64,000 nucleotides of DNA from Aldrovandia affinis (GCA_029706075.1 JAINUG010000398.1:204825-268824); one strand, 5' to 3'. Shown: positions 33,002 to 45,475, counted from the stretch's first letter. Translations and numbers: made by a program. The notes: a model not told the origin generated them from the sequence alone.

Positions 33002-34267
33002 TCTTCTCCCCTCTTGTCAGTCTGCTTGCATCATTTGGAGGCAGCAGTCTGAGGAAGCAGTCCTAAAAAATTAAAAGGCACCTTAAATTAAAACATTTGG
33101 GCTGTACTACGAAGATAGAATTACATCAGAGAATCATATATAATGCCTTGGGACATGTCTTGAAAAGAAAGATGGGCAAATAGTGTCAAAAATCAGATGT
33201 CTTCACAGACAGCCGCTTTTTGACTGATTGTTTTGTACAAAGATTTTTACGTTTAATTTCAGAATACATAGTGAGCTACATAGCTAGCTGTATTGTCGCA
33301 AGCTTGGTTGCATGTGTTTTGGATAGACTTGTGTTACGTGGATCAGAAATGTAATTGTATTTGAGCAGAAAACTATGGCTGAAAATAAGATGAGTGAAAA
33401 CGCTTTTCATTTTCCTCCATTCCCCGAATCGCTTGTCAAAAATCAGCCGTTTATGTTAACTGGTTGAGTTACGCTACAGAATTCTATCAGAATTTTGAGT
33501 ACCAAGTATTAGTATGAAGGTCCTAGTATTAAGGTTCATGTAGAAATATTTGACCATCTCTGTTTATCTTAAAAGGTAATTGTCCTGTTATCATTAGTAC
33601 CCTGGCCCAGGTGTAAATCTGTTATGAAACAACGTTTTCAAAGACATAACTTAGTTTATCAGATTAGCATTGCAAACCTGTTTGTCACTATAAATTATAG
33701 AGGCCATAATGCATTCTATTCAGGGGTGTCATGCAGACTATTTTGAAGGGGCACCAAAAGTAAAGTGAGCTATTAGCTGTCACATATTTGAGATGGGTGA
33801 TGGACAACTTACCTACCTAGCTAGCTTGCTTGCTAGATACCTATCATTTATTTATAATGTTAACTACCAAGAAACATCGCCAAAAAATCGCCTTACACCT
33901 TTAGTCCTATTCACCACAGCTAATCAGGGTGGTTACATATGGAGTAAAAAGGAAAATAAGTATCACATTTCTGAAGAGGTTTTGAATTATATCATACACC
34001 ATCATGGACTTCAAAAAAACTACAAACTTTTTAATAATTTTTTTACAATAAATAAATAGTAATGTCATTTATTTCTCAGTTAAAAATGTGCAAATGGTGT
34101 GTTTTTCCCATTGTACAAAACTGTACTGCACATCTACCAGTAGAGGGCAGATGTCCATGCCTGCTTCACTAAATATCTCATGCCATGGCCGCCTGGCTGG
34201 GACTAGCAAATGTCAAATCCTGTTTCTGGGGCCATATAATGAATGTATGTTTATCTATAAAATGTAT

Positions 34268-34688
34268 CCCGCGTGGTCCAGTGGTTACAACGTTCGACCT
34301 GGCCACGGCGACCGGGGTTCGATTCCTCATCGCACCAGAGTTGGCTCTGGCTGGGAGTGCCACCGGGGGCGACAATTGACTGTCCGCCCCAGGGAGAGGG
34401 GAGGGAAGCCAACAGGATGTTCGCTGCGCACAGGAGTGGCTCTGGGGTGCTGGAGTTACGCAATTCAAAGTTGATGGCTTGGCACTTGGGGCAGAGCTGT
34501 TTTGTGCCGATTTGAAAGAGATGATGCTTCGTCTTCTGAATTTTATATTTTTAGAAAACACCGTCTGGTCCCAGGGCTACGGTAGCAAACTCATAGTACG
34601 AGTAGGGGATTGACATGAAAATAGCGGGTGTAATTGGATACCAAATTGGGAGAAAATGGGAGAAAAATCTGAAACAAATTTTGTTTTT
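34268..34688 (+). mobile_element. tRNA-derived SINE (type B), unit 2
   Basis: Same insertion as at 19453 in unit 1, with the same AAATGTAT flanks. It has extra stretches near 34463-34500 and 34535-34560 that unit 1 lacks. Confidence 0.75.
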
Positions 34689-35053
34689 AAATGTATCTGA
34701 CCTTAAAAAGCATACATTAGAAATAGCCTGTCATATGGTAATACTGTTATGGGCTATGACATTCTGTTATGGATGTGCACTGTGATTTGAGTTTGCTTTA
34801 TGGCTCTATGGAAACCAAATATACTTTAAAAGTAGGCGTATCTCATTTTGGCAATGACATATTAGGGCTGTCACATATTCGAATTTGCATGAAAACACCA
34901 GTTTTGAACATGAATGGGGAAATTCAAGCTTTAAAAAAATATATAATAATAATAATTTTTAAAGTATGTTGTCAAAAAATGCAGAAAGTACAGCAAGAGT
35001 TACAAAGCACATAAAGTCAGAAACGGAATAGCAGCGATTTGAAAATCGAGGAA

Positions 35054-35860
35054 ATGGATGGTGCTGCAGACAAGGAGCCTGAATTTTATTTAATGATACA
35101 GAGCTCATAAAAAGGTCCGCCTCAATCGCGAGGGTAATATATATATTATATTATATATTTATAAAAACCTGCCTCCCAGAAAGGCATTTGGTTTCATGTT
35201 AAAAAACAAAGCAAACCAAAACATACATGATCAGCAAAAATAATGTCTATCTCTTCAGGAACTGTTCTGTAACTCTGCAGTTTTTCGCAAGTTATTTACT
35301 AAATCTTTGTTATTTCACAAAAACATTTTTAATTCAGCGGCAGAAAAACTATTTCTCTATGATGGTTCAATTTAGCTATTAATCCACGGATCATATGAAA
35401 ACAAAACAAAGCATATCATTTATTTGCTAGGTTGAAATCGCAGGCAGAGACCCATCCCCTATATCAGCCAATCGCTGTGGGCATTCTGAGTAAGCCTCGC
35501 TGTTCATGAGAAACAACATCATCCATAGCAACGACGTCAACCCCGCCCTCACTCTTAGCTTGAAAATTCTAGGAATTCCTTAGTATGAGTTTGTCTTTGC
35601 AGCTTTGTGAATAGGTTTTAAGGTGGGACTCCTAACTAAAAGGTTTTAGTGCGATTTAGAAGTACTCCAGTGGTAAGATAAAATTCTTTGTGAATACGGG
35701 CCCTGGACTGTAAATGGGGCCATTGAAAACAAGGAAGAAGTTATATGCAAACTGTGCGAGCATGAACTAGCGTATCATAGCACTACAACCAACCTTCGGT
35801 TCGCTCTTGACACTGAACATGTTAACCAGTTGTTATTCTGGTGGAAAGGAGGATGAGAGA
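35054..35860 (+). pseudogene. BED-finger fragment and Harbinger-like remnant, unit 2
   Basis: Starts like unit 1 (MDGAADKEPE) and then passes into a jumbled version of the Harbinger-like element whose left end is lost; its right end (TTTGTGAATACGGGCC) remains at 35688-35703 and is followed by the rest of the BED finger (CKLCEHELAYHSTTTNL). Confidence 0.55.
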
Positions 35861-36370
35861 CAAACTGTTGACCATCCTGAATAACCCCTCCCACATGATG
35901 AGCTGAGACAGATGGAGAGCACCTTCAGTCACAGGCTCTGTGCAGAACGGAGCGGTTCAAGCGCTCCTTTGTACCAGCAGCCATCAAACTGTATAACAAT
36001 GAACATTGAACACTGTATTTTAGCTCTCACTCTCTACTGCTGTACCTACCCTACATTCTTTGCACATCGCACTGTTGCCCCGATTGCTGCTATGCTTATT
36101 ATTACTCTTATTATTCTTGTATCTCAGTATTTTTTTCTTAGTACTTCAGTACACTGGTATGCGCTGTGTATCTGGTGGACTTGCACTACCTCCAGTATGA
36201 TCGCTGCTAGGTTTTTTTTTTTTTATTCTTGTATTTTAGCATCTGGTATTTCAATATACTATGATGTTCTGTATGTCTGTATAGCTGCTAGGTTTTTACT
36301 CTGGTTTGAAAAAACAAAAAACATTATCTTGTATTTATTATTCAGTATACTGTGATGTCCTGTATGTAGT
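35860..36370 (+). mobile_element. LINE 3' fragment, unit 2
   Basis: Same insertion as 21670-22235. Small deletions remove part of the C-terminal codons (NNPSH is followed by a shifted frame). Confidence 0.55.
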
Positions 36371-37332
36371 TTGTAGTTTGTTGTAGTTTGTTTAGTATAT
36401 TATTTATTTTTAGCTTGGTGGGCTTAAACTCATTCAGGAGCAGTTCCCTATACTCCTTCCAAGTTGGCTAAGTTTATTTAGTACATTACATTGCCATGGC
36501 ATCGCTGAACGCAGCCCAATTGCCGTGAGGATTATTATTAACATTATTTTTACTTATCTGAAAAGCATACTCTCTGCTAATTGTTTTTGAAAGTGTGGCA
36601 ATATTTGTCTTCATATTTTGCAATAAACTTCTCACTAATTAATTCTGACCAAAGATGTTGTCTGTCTGCTTGTACCCTATTGTGGATACAACTGGTAAAA
36701 CACCAAAATAATTACCGGCCAATGGTTATTTTAGTCTTTTAGTCTTAATATTTTAAATTCCTTTTTGACACTGAAATTGGAATTCAAATTCATCTATAAT
36801 TCTGCTCCGAATATAGAACATGTTTTTTTAGTAAAGTGACAGCCCTATCACATACACATTCCTGCCAAATGTTACCCAATGTTATAGTACTATAGCCTAC
36901 TATTTCCATCGCATTTGGTGTGCAAAAAGACTTCCACTGAGTAAATGTTAAGGGTGAATTCTACCTGATCCGGCATTCACGGCCACAAAAAGTGTCGTTA
37001 CACTCCAGGACAATAGGTGGCAGTATAGATGATTCATTAAGGAAGCAAAATCAAACAAATATCATCCGTTGTCTCGAAAGCGGTCTCCGCAGCACCGTGT
37101 GCACTGTTTCAAACAGCGTAAAACACAACATGAGAAGAATACTTCCTACATGAAAATGGAAACATCTCAATGAGCCAATAACGTATTTCTGGTCAAGCTT
37201 TTCCCGCTCATTCTAGTATAACAATGGCGCAGTAAAGCTTATTGCGGTGTACCCATTCGAAGCTAAAGCAATCAAAGGATTTCACAACTTTCCTTCAGAT
37301 AGGCAGCTAGGGAGTGAATGGATTCAGGACCC

Positions 37333-37560
37333 AGTCTTTTTTAATTTGTTAGATTTTTTCCCATTTTTCCTCCCAATTCAGTAGCCAATTACACCCTTTA
37401 TTTATTTTGATTTCACCCTACCCACACGATTCCACCGCTCGTCTCTACGAGGCAAGCTATTCTCTGTGCGCAGCAAACTCCGCTTCCTTCGAGACGGAAT
37501 TCACCATCCCCACCCTGGGGCGTTTTGGTCTGGAGACTTAAATTTGTGCCTTTTATTGGG
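37333..37560 (-). mobile_element. SINE (type B), unit 2 copy
   Basis: Counterpart of 23703-23955 with several short internal losses. Confidence 0.5.
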
Positions 37561-37726
37561 AACTGTGGACAGTAGGAACGGCTCATCCCAAAATCCCCAT
37601 TATGGTATATTTTAAATGTTTTAGTATTTTAATGTTTAGATGTTGAACTCTGCATGACCAAGTCACTGAAAGTGATATTTACTTGATAGTCATCGAATTT
37701 GTCTTATTGGTATATTGTAATTGACA

Positions 37727-37750
37727 AGTGTGTGTGTGTGTGTGTGTGTG
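37727..37750. repeat. (GT)n microsatellite
   Basis: Counterpart of the microsatellite at 24262. Confidence 0.9.
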
Positions 37751-38360
37751 AGAGATTATAATAAGTGGATAATTACACACCTTACCTGACTTCTACAACA
37801 ACAAATTAGATGACTATAAAGTAAATATCACTTTGTCATGTAGTGGTTTGACAACTAGCTAAATTTATGTTTTGGGTGATATGGTGATATCTGTCGGTCA
37901 TTCAACGTCAGCTTTAAGTGACAGTGAAATGGCCACTTACTTGTGAAAAGCTATCCCATGAGCCTTGCTTCTATGGTTCCTCCTATTTGTGCAGCCAAAT
38001 GCTGCACAACTTTGTGCCATTTTTGCATAGGCTAATTCCTTTTCCTACCGTGTTCACAGCCATGTTCTGCGTTAACTCATTGAGGAAACTCAACAATTGT
38101 GAAATTTGACTGAAAGTGATATTTATTCAAGTAACCTGCATGTTATGTAGAAATGTCTCACGTTTATAACAAACCCAATGTCACGAAAATTGGTTGAGAA
38201 TTAAGTGAGTTACAGTAGATTTTATCAGGGGAAGCCGACATCTCTCAATACACTTACGTTTGTTTACACGCGGATCTTGCCCGCCTCAATATGGCGGCCA
38301 TGGAGACGTAGGCTATCCCTGCAACATACAACGGCAGCCAATGCAGCATCTACGTATTTA

Positions 38361-38417
38361 TATCTATGGGCTGAACGGCCCATTCTCGTCATTACGTATT
38401 CTTATGTTCTTATATTA
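38361..38417 (+). mobile_element. LINE 3' tail, unit 2 copy
   Basis: Counterpart of 24896-24956, hairpin GGGCTGAACGGCCC at 38368-38381. Confidence 0.6.
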
Positions 38418-39499
38418 ATGTAGAGTTTCGTCACGGTCTTTTCTCTTCGGCTTTCCCAGCATCATATTTAACCATCTCCTCTTTGAGTCCTCTACGGAAG
38501 TAGAAAATTCAAATTATGATTGACAGTTACATCGAACCAATAGGTGGCGTGGGATCATCTGTGGGACGATTGACCAGATATTTATTTCACTTTGTGGACA
38601 AAACGATAGCTTATTAGCGATACAGTTAATAGTAGTTCGTATTGTTATTATTGCTACATAGCTATAGTTAGCTAGCTAGTTAGTTAGTGAGATTGCGAGC
38701 AAGCTAGTTAAATTGGGGTTGGCCAAGTTAGCTAATGTACGCAGCTTGTGTTGCTGTATTAATAATCTATTTTCTGTTTCTCGATTGGCGTCCTGTTTAG
38801 CATTCAATACAATGACCTAAGTCTGCAGTCTACTTTATCAAAGTACATCTCTCGCTTGCTAGTAGTAGGCTGAGCTAGCTTGCTGTAGTAGGCTACGTAG
38901 CCAGCTACCTGTCTTGCTATTGTTAACTTTGCAATGTACAAATAGAAAGGGTTAGCTGTAGTTACAAAATGTTAGAAAATGAATCCATTGCAGAATGAAC
39001 CCTCGAGGTAGATAGCATGCAGCTAACGTTTGCACACAGCTAATAGCTCAGATTACTTATTACTTACGTTTTGTTTTGTTTGTTTGTAGATATCTCTTCC
39101 TCGATTCCCAATGAAATGTCACGAGGAAACGAATGTGTTTTATTAAATGGAATGTCCTTGTTCACTCACGCGCCATCTTGTTATGACGTCACCTTTTTAG
39201 TGACGTTTGCGGCGAGGAATCGCCTCTTAAGGGACAGACCCTCTTCAACCTGGGATACATGAAATGCAACAGGCACGCACGTGTGTGTGTGGGTGTATCA
39301 CTCTACATATCAAGTCATTAACAATGTTAATGTTCATAATGAATTGCCTATAGTTCATTCGGTTCATTCAAGAATTGTATGTTCAAATAAGTTCATAAGA
39401 ATTGTCATGGTTCTATATCAGAGAGTTACACAGGAGGAAAATATAACTTGTGTCTCATATAGAAGAAAGCATGATCCAAGAATTGACAATCTAACGTTT

Positions 39500-39612
39500 G
39501 GCTCAGTGGGTTCATGATTTGCAACGCTTTTTGGATTTGGATAAAATACACTGAACAACGTATGCGTTCACTATTGTAAGTTGCTTTAGATAAAAGCGTC
39601 TGCTAAAATGCA
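39500..39612 (+). mobile_element. SINE (type A), damaged, unit 3
   Basis: The tail GTAAGTTGCTTTAGATAAAA with GCGTCTGCTAAAATGC is kept. The tRNA-like head is reduced to TTTGGCTCAGTGGGTTCATG, so about 50 bp were lost. Confidence 0.55.
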
Positions 39613-39825
39613 TACCTTTTGTTACCTAAAGATAAGAATGTATTTAGATCACATTCTTTCAATACAGCCTACACTAAGCTATGTCTCACATTCAGTTTGT
39701 AGATTTCAAACAATGCAAGTAGGCCTACGTCTTCATTTGTGTTTTAATATCAGTTTTGCTGCCAAAAAACATCCTGTTGCTTCTCTGATAACATTGATTA
39801 TAATCATTGAGGTGCAATTTGTCAA

Positions 39826-40120
39826 ACTGCAGAATCCGGTGGAAAATCAGTCTTACCCGGTTTTCAGAATCTTTTCAAAATATTTTCTAAGTCCTTTTTA
39901 GTTCAATTATTCCGAAATGCAGTGTCAGACTTATTCCAAACGAAATCACAAAGCCGAGAGCATCTTGCAAGTTGTTCCAATGTCTCTCTGTTTTACAACA
40001 TCTTATATACTTTTTCAACAGTCACATTTCATTGGCTTACCCTTCTGGTCAGTTTTAATTGGTTTACATTTGTGCGGACTTGACACTAACCACTCGGAAA
40101 CAATGGTGGTTTACCCTTAA
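39826..40120 (-). mobile_element. LTR-like fragment
   Basis: Reverse-oriented relative of 13500-13700: minus strand has AAGCCAATGAAA, AGTATATAAGATG, CTTGCAAGATGCTCTCGGC and GGACTTAGAAAATATTTTG in order. Unit 3 homology to the other units stops exactly here. Ends and target duplication were not found. Confidence 0.4.
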
Positions 40121-41047
40121 ATGGTCACACCCATCTTAAATGGTTACTCCCATCTTTCCAACCCCCAGCTGGTCATTAAACCATAGTGGCTTTGCCAAGT
40201 CTTATCTCACTATTATACAATGGTGGTTTACCCTTACCCTGTATTCTAACAGGGGGCGATTCGGCAACTAGTTTCCCGAAATGCATTGATTGTCTATGAG
40301 AGTGGGTGACTTCCGGTGATTGGCCGATTCGCCGATTTGTAGGCGTGGCGGCGACACAGAAAAGTTGAAAATTCTGAGTGACGACGGAGTGCAACGTTCT
40401 ATGGGTGTGTGTTAACTTTAATCTTAAAACCACAACGTGTAACTGCAGTTTAGATTCATGAGAGATGAAGGTGAGGTATGAAAATTTTTATTAGCCGGTC
40501 TTGCAGGAAAACATCAAACAGAATTTGCGTAACGTAAGAATACAAAAACGGCTATACGCGAAAGTTGTGCAGGAGGTCGTAGTACGAATCTCCTCGAAGT
40601 ATGCCACTTTTCCCCCTATATCCCCACACATCAAAGGACATGGACAAATACAAAAGAGATTAATTATATTTCCATTGCATTGTGGTGATATAATTTAAAT
40701 TTTTAGAGAGTGTCCTTTTCTGACTAAGAATTCTTAGATCATGTCAAAAGTTATTTTGAATTAATGAATTTACTGTAAAATAGGTGTTTTTCAATCAAAT
40801 CCACAACAGTTACACTTTCTTTTATCAATAAAATTTATATTTAATCAATATTTGATACAATTTTCAAATAATACTATTTGTCCCCTCCTGTTTATAAACA
40901 AATCACTCAAAGGGTTTTGATAACCTATGAGAATGATTTGCTTATTTTGATCAAACATGAAGATGACAGGGTGGACAACGGCATGACTCGGTGCTGTAGA
41001 AGAGGACACATCATTCATTGTCAGAATATCATTATGTGGGGAAATAA
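40121..41047. other. Foreign stretch without recognised gene
   Basis: Not shared with other units. It holds a repeated ATGGTGGTTTACCCTTA (about 40102 and 40220) and a single TGACAGGGTGGACA at 40964-40977 that recurs as a hairpin at 42924. No coding family is recognised. Confidence 0.35.
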
Positions 41048-42236
41048 ACAGTTATATAAGAACATAAGAATACATAATGACGAGAACGGGCCGTTCGGCC
41101 CATCTAGGCTCATCATGTCCTAATCTAAAGAGTATCCAGTACTGCATCTAGCCTGGAATAGCCCAAGTGTTTCTGCCTCTACTACCCAACCTGGCAAGCT
41201 GTTCCAGGCATTGACAACTCTCTGTGTAAAGAAAAACGTCCTAATATCTGTGCAGAATTGGCCTTTAACTAATTTCCACCTGTGGCCTCTTGTTATGCTG
41301 ACCCCACTAATCTTAAAAAATCTTTGGTATTTCACTTTGTTAATCCCTTTTAGGAATGTAAAAAGCTCAATCAAATTCCCCCTAGGTCTCCGTTTGCTAA
41401 GCTTAAATAGATTGAGTGCCTTAAGTCTAACATCATAACTGGCTGGCAGTGTAGTGTAATGGTTAGGGAGCTGGGCTTGTAACTCAGAGGTTGCAGGTTC
41501 AATTCCCAGGTGGGGCACTGCTGTTGTACCCTTGACCAAGGTACCTAACCAGAATTGCTTCAGTATCCAGCTGTATAAATGGATTGTATGTAAAGAAATG
41601 TAAACTGTGTAAGTCGCTCTGGATAAGAGAGCGTCTGCTAAATGCCTAAAATGTAAATGTAAAATGTTTTACCTTTCATACAAGGTATCTTCTTTTAACT
41701 TTTTCAAGAGCTCCTATATCTTGCTTGTAGTGCAGTGCCCAGAACTGCACACAGAATTCTAAGTGAGGTCTGACAAAGGCATTATATAACATTAATATAA
41801 CCTCCTTTGATTTATACTCAATCATTTTTGCGATGCACCCCAACATCCTGTTGGCTTTTTTCACTGCTGTAGCACACTGCTTTGATGCAGATAGGAATTG
41901 TCGTTGATCAAAGCGCAAGTCTTTTTCAAATTGAACACCTACCAACTTTTCTCCTCCCATAAAATAATCCTGTCTAATGTTTTTATTTCCCACATGCATA
42001 ACTTTACATTTAGCAATATTGAATGTCATCTGCAATGTATCTGCCCATTTTTGGATTTTGTTTAAATCATCTTGGATTACTGTAGTTGATTCCAAACTGT
42101 TTGCCAACCCCCCAAGTTTAGTATCATCTGCAAATGTAACTATTTTGCTATTAACGTCCATATCAAGATCATTTATGTAAATAAGGAAGAGCAGAGGTCC
42201 CAGCACCGATCCCTGCAGGACACCACTGCCCATAGC
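41048..42236 (-). pseudogene. CR1/Jockey-type LINE, RT to 3' end
   Basis: Minus frame 42233-41676 reads VLQGSVLGPLLFLIYINDLD, then FADDTKLGG (catalytic pair) and NIAKCKVMHVGNKNIRQDYF, and runs on to YNAFVRPHLEFCVQFWALHY. A V-SINE (41437-41672) interrupts it; the C-terminal block KALNLFKLSKRRPRGNLIEL, then FFTQRVVNAWNSLPGWVVEA, lies at 41435-41130. It ends with the hairpin GGGCCGTTCGGCCC (41088-41101) and an ATAAGAACATAAGAATACAT tail. 5' truncated and interrupted, so inactive. Confidence 0.85.
41437..41672 (+). mobile_element. V-SINE-like element, full length
   Basis: Head with A box TAGTGTAATGGTTAGGGAGC and B box GGTTGCAGGTTCAATTCCC; body TTGTACCCTTGACCAAGG; 3' end GTAAGTCGCTCTGGATAAGA, then GAGCGTCTGCTAAATGCC and an (AAATGT)n tail. 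The tail matches the L2 LINE end at 5266-5321. It is inserted in the LINE open frame. Confidence 0.85.
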
Positions 42237-42313
42237 ACTGAGGTCAGATATGGCCCAGTTGGAAAGTGTACTTCAAATAAATCTCAAAATCTTAAATCCT
42301 TTCAATATCCAAG

Positions 42314-42600
42314 CTACCATGTTGTAACTTTGGAGGGCCCTGGCTGAGGCTGATCTTCAGGAGTTGTGGGTGGTGTCTCTGACTGTAGCAAAGCACTAGC
42401 CCTGGCTTTGGCCCTGGTTAGCTTTTTTGGCTCTTCCCATTTCTTTCTTTTGGCATGCTTCTCTCTCTCACTAAGCTCATTCTGCCTTCCATTTCTCCCT
42501 CTCTTTCTCAAGGTACTTTATTCTTCTTTCGGGGTCGGCACGTTCCCTATACCTCCTTGCTATATCAGCAGGAGTCATTCCTTGAAAAATACATTTTAGT
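42314..42600 (-). pseudogene. Basic Arg/Lys-rich ORF fragment
   Basis: Minus strand reads FQGMTPADIARRYRERADPE, then RRIKYLEKERE, then after a 1-bp shift LSEREKHAKRKKWEEPKKL. The RYRER..DPERR.KYL pattern recurs in many uncharacterised fish ORFs, as I recall, but I cannot name a family or function. It lies between LINE and hairpin in the unit 3 insertion. Confidence 0.4.
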
Positions 42601-42923
42601 TTTTAAATATAATAAGTTTCATGACAATTCAACACAGTGTGTATGTAGCTGTAAACAAATGCATGGATGTGTAAATGCTATATGGGGTCTCTGCAGCCCT
42701 GCAGTACAGACAGTTCTAGAGGACCCAGACAGATACAGGCCCACAGCAACAGGACCCTGACGAAACATTATCAAAACATTATAATAATAACCATATTTAT
42801 CAGTCAGACGGTGTCGAAACATTACACATTGATATCAATAACCATATTTATCAATGACATTTTTTATTATGTATATAATATATTTTATAACATTATATTT
42901 TTGAGAAACTATACAGGTGTACC

Positions 42924-42965
42924 ATGTCCACCCTGTCAGGCAAGGATGTCTGACAGGGTGGACAT
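42924..42965. repeat. Perfect 16-bp hairpin
   Basis: ATGTCCACCCTGTCAG (42924-42939), a 10-nt loop, and its exact reverse complement (42950-42965). The arm core also occurs at 40964-40977. Confidence 0.85.
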
Positions 42966-43593
42966 TTTTAGCTAAAGTTAGTTCAAATTTGCATCTATGG
43001 TTGACCTTTAGTTAGCAAAGATTAAAATTGTTGAAGCTGACCCTTGAACTGTTTCACAAACACATTTGAATATTCTGAAATTGTATTAATGAACTGACAT
43101 TAAGCTTGACCACATCCAACTACAAACACAATATGATGAAAATCTAGGAAATGTAAGCGTAGATACTTACTGCACTTGGAAAAGTACATCCAATCAAAGT
43201 AAATGGTACAAAATGTATAAATGCATCTTAAGGTCAACTATACTGATATATTCATAAATGTTTACCCATTTAGAATACAACTTGAGAAATTATTTGTTTT
43301 GCAATATTTTCATGAAACTTGAGTGATTATATTGAGGACACCAAAGGCACCTTATACTGATACTGACCCTCTTGTACTGCATATTAGGCAGTGAACTCAG
43401 AATGCTCTTAAAGTCATCCTGTCTGTGATCAATAGTAATATAGGTTATTAAATGCATGCTAATATAATACAAGGGGGCAATAAAGAAAGCCCATGTGAGT
43501 GTTACATTGAGGCAACTAATTTCCAGAAATTATAAGCTCAGTGTATGATGCAAACACTAACATGTGCTGGAATGTATTTTTTTTCCTTTGCAG

Positions 43594-43862
43594 ACAATTC
43601 TGTGTACACCCAGGTGAACAGGGACCACACCTCACCTTCGTCCCGGACGTGGGTCACCGCCTGCGTGGCCCTCCACAACATCTGTCTGCCTGCTGGCGAT
43701 GTCCTGGAGCCAGAGGACGATGTCGATGGTGTTCAGGTCCCACCACCGTGCCCGGGGGGGAACGAGCAGCAGGGTCAGGGAGCGCGGGAGAGGCTGGCTG
43801 CCCAGCGGCCTGCCCCAGTCCAGCCTGAGCAGCTTCTGCACCGTGATTATTTATATTTCTAA
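43594..43862 (+). pseudogene. HARBI1-like nuclease C-terminal exon
   Basis: Follows an acceptor TTTTCCTTTGCAG. Reads VYTQVNRDHTSPSSR, then VTACVALHNICLPAGD, which resembles the end of a PIF/Harbinger (HARBI1-type) nuclease where A/C-x-LHN-x-C follows the DDE core, and a Pro/Gln-rich tail to a stop at 43862. No DDE core is present in the window, so this is a remnant. Units 1 and 2 have deleted it. Confidence 0.45.
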
Positions 43863-44364
43863 TATAATTTAAACATTTAATTGATTTAAGATAATTGGGT
43901 ACACAATACCCAAGACAAAAAGTGAATTCAATCACATTACAAAAACACAAATATGCTAATATAGTGTTGGTGCACTGCCCCTTAGCTTCTGCTGCGGCTA
44001 ATGGTAGCTTCACAATGACAGTTCATTATAGTGTGGGATCCTCAAATTACATTATGAAGCGAACATTAGCTGCAGCAAAGCAGAAGCCATGGGACAGTGT
44101 GCCAACACTACTGGTCCAGACTGCTTACCAGTTTTAATACAGAATTATGCCATTTGGGTGAACTATCCCTGTTAAAGCAGTGAACACAATTCATGTTTTG
44201 CAACCGCTTAGAAGATATATTTGAAATAATGGGTGAATAATCAGCACAATGATGTGCGTTATAAAAAAATAAGCAGAAATGAATGAACTATGGACATTTT
44301 ATTAGTAGAATTTTGTGAAGTATGAGAAGGTTGAAGGTGAAGATTGTACTTTGTGCTGTGTGAG

Positions 44365-45475
44365 AACAGCTCTCGTAACTTTTACCTTTCATACCAGGTA
44401 CTAATCTAGTTGCCCTTCTTTGTACTTTTTCAAGCATCTTTCCTGTACTGTGGTTCCCAGAACTGCATGCAGAACTCTAGGTGAGGTCTGACAAGGGCAT
44501 CAATATAACCTCCTTTGATTCATATTCAGTACATTTGGCTATATATTCCAGCATTCTGTTGGCCTTTTTCACTTCTACAGCACACTGCTTAGATGTGTAT
44601 AGACTTTGATCAACTACAGCTCTGAATTTTAATTGAACATATTGTTGTTCTGGTCTCCTTCCATAAAATACTCCTTATATTTTTATTTCTCACATGCATA
44701 ACTTCACATTTATCTATATTGAATTTCATCTTGGATTACCTTATTCGATAACAAGTTTTGGATCATTCTCAAATGTTACCTTTTTTTCTACTAACATCCC
44801 TATCAAGACCATTTACATAAATAAGGAAGAGCAGAGGTCCAAGCACCGATCCATGCAGGACTCCACTACCAACCAAGACAAGGTAAGATAGGTTGATCTT
44901 TTTATTCAACCTTGCAGCCAATTATGAACCTACTCTGAAACAACAACAACTCCTGTAATTCCTAATGAATTCATTTCAACAATGAATTTAGCAAATTTAC
45001 GACTGGCTCAAGTTCGAAATATGAAATTAGGAAGACAAGCCAAAGTTTTAAAGGAGTAGCAAATGTATTTATATAAAGTTAGAAACAAAACAAAAAAAAG
45101 GATGTGGTTATCCACGCAAGGGAGAAGCGAGAACTGGGGGAGTCCCCAATCGACTAATTGGGGGCAACACTCCTCATCAAAGCCCAACTCCAGCTGGGGG
45201 TCCATGGTTTAATGTAATATTCTCACAATCGACTAACTAAGGGGGTGGACAACACTCCATCACTCCCACCAACCACACCTTTACTGCAAAACAGACAAGG
45301 AAACCAAAACAGGTAGGAGAGGCGGAGAGACATCACAGCCTCATGTGGTACCATATCAAATGCTTTTTGAAAATACACATATATAAAATCATAAGCCTAG
45401 TTGAAGTCAAAGCACTTTGTAGCCTCCTCAAATAAGTCCAGGTTTTTAGGCATGAAAATGCTATATTTCAGGAAT
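44365..45475 (-). pseudogene. CR1/Jockey-type LINE remnant, unit 3
   Basis: Same ancestral insertion as 27545-29035 without the type B SINE. Minus strand keeps the catalytic-region remnants, with several frameshifts; the unclassified repeat sits at 44985-45340. Confidence 0.65.

Larger units (their letters stand above)
25600..39093. repeat. Segmental duplication unit 2
   Basis: Sister of unit 1. Over about 950 bp (22753-23700 against 36372-37335) I see only a handful of differences. It keeps the LINE and Tc1 block missing in unit 1 (27360-30440) and an intact zinc-finger exon 1. The interval 35090-35650 is scrambled relative to unit 1. Confidence 0.85.
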
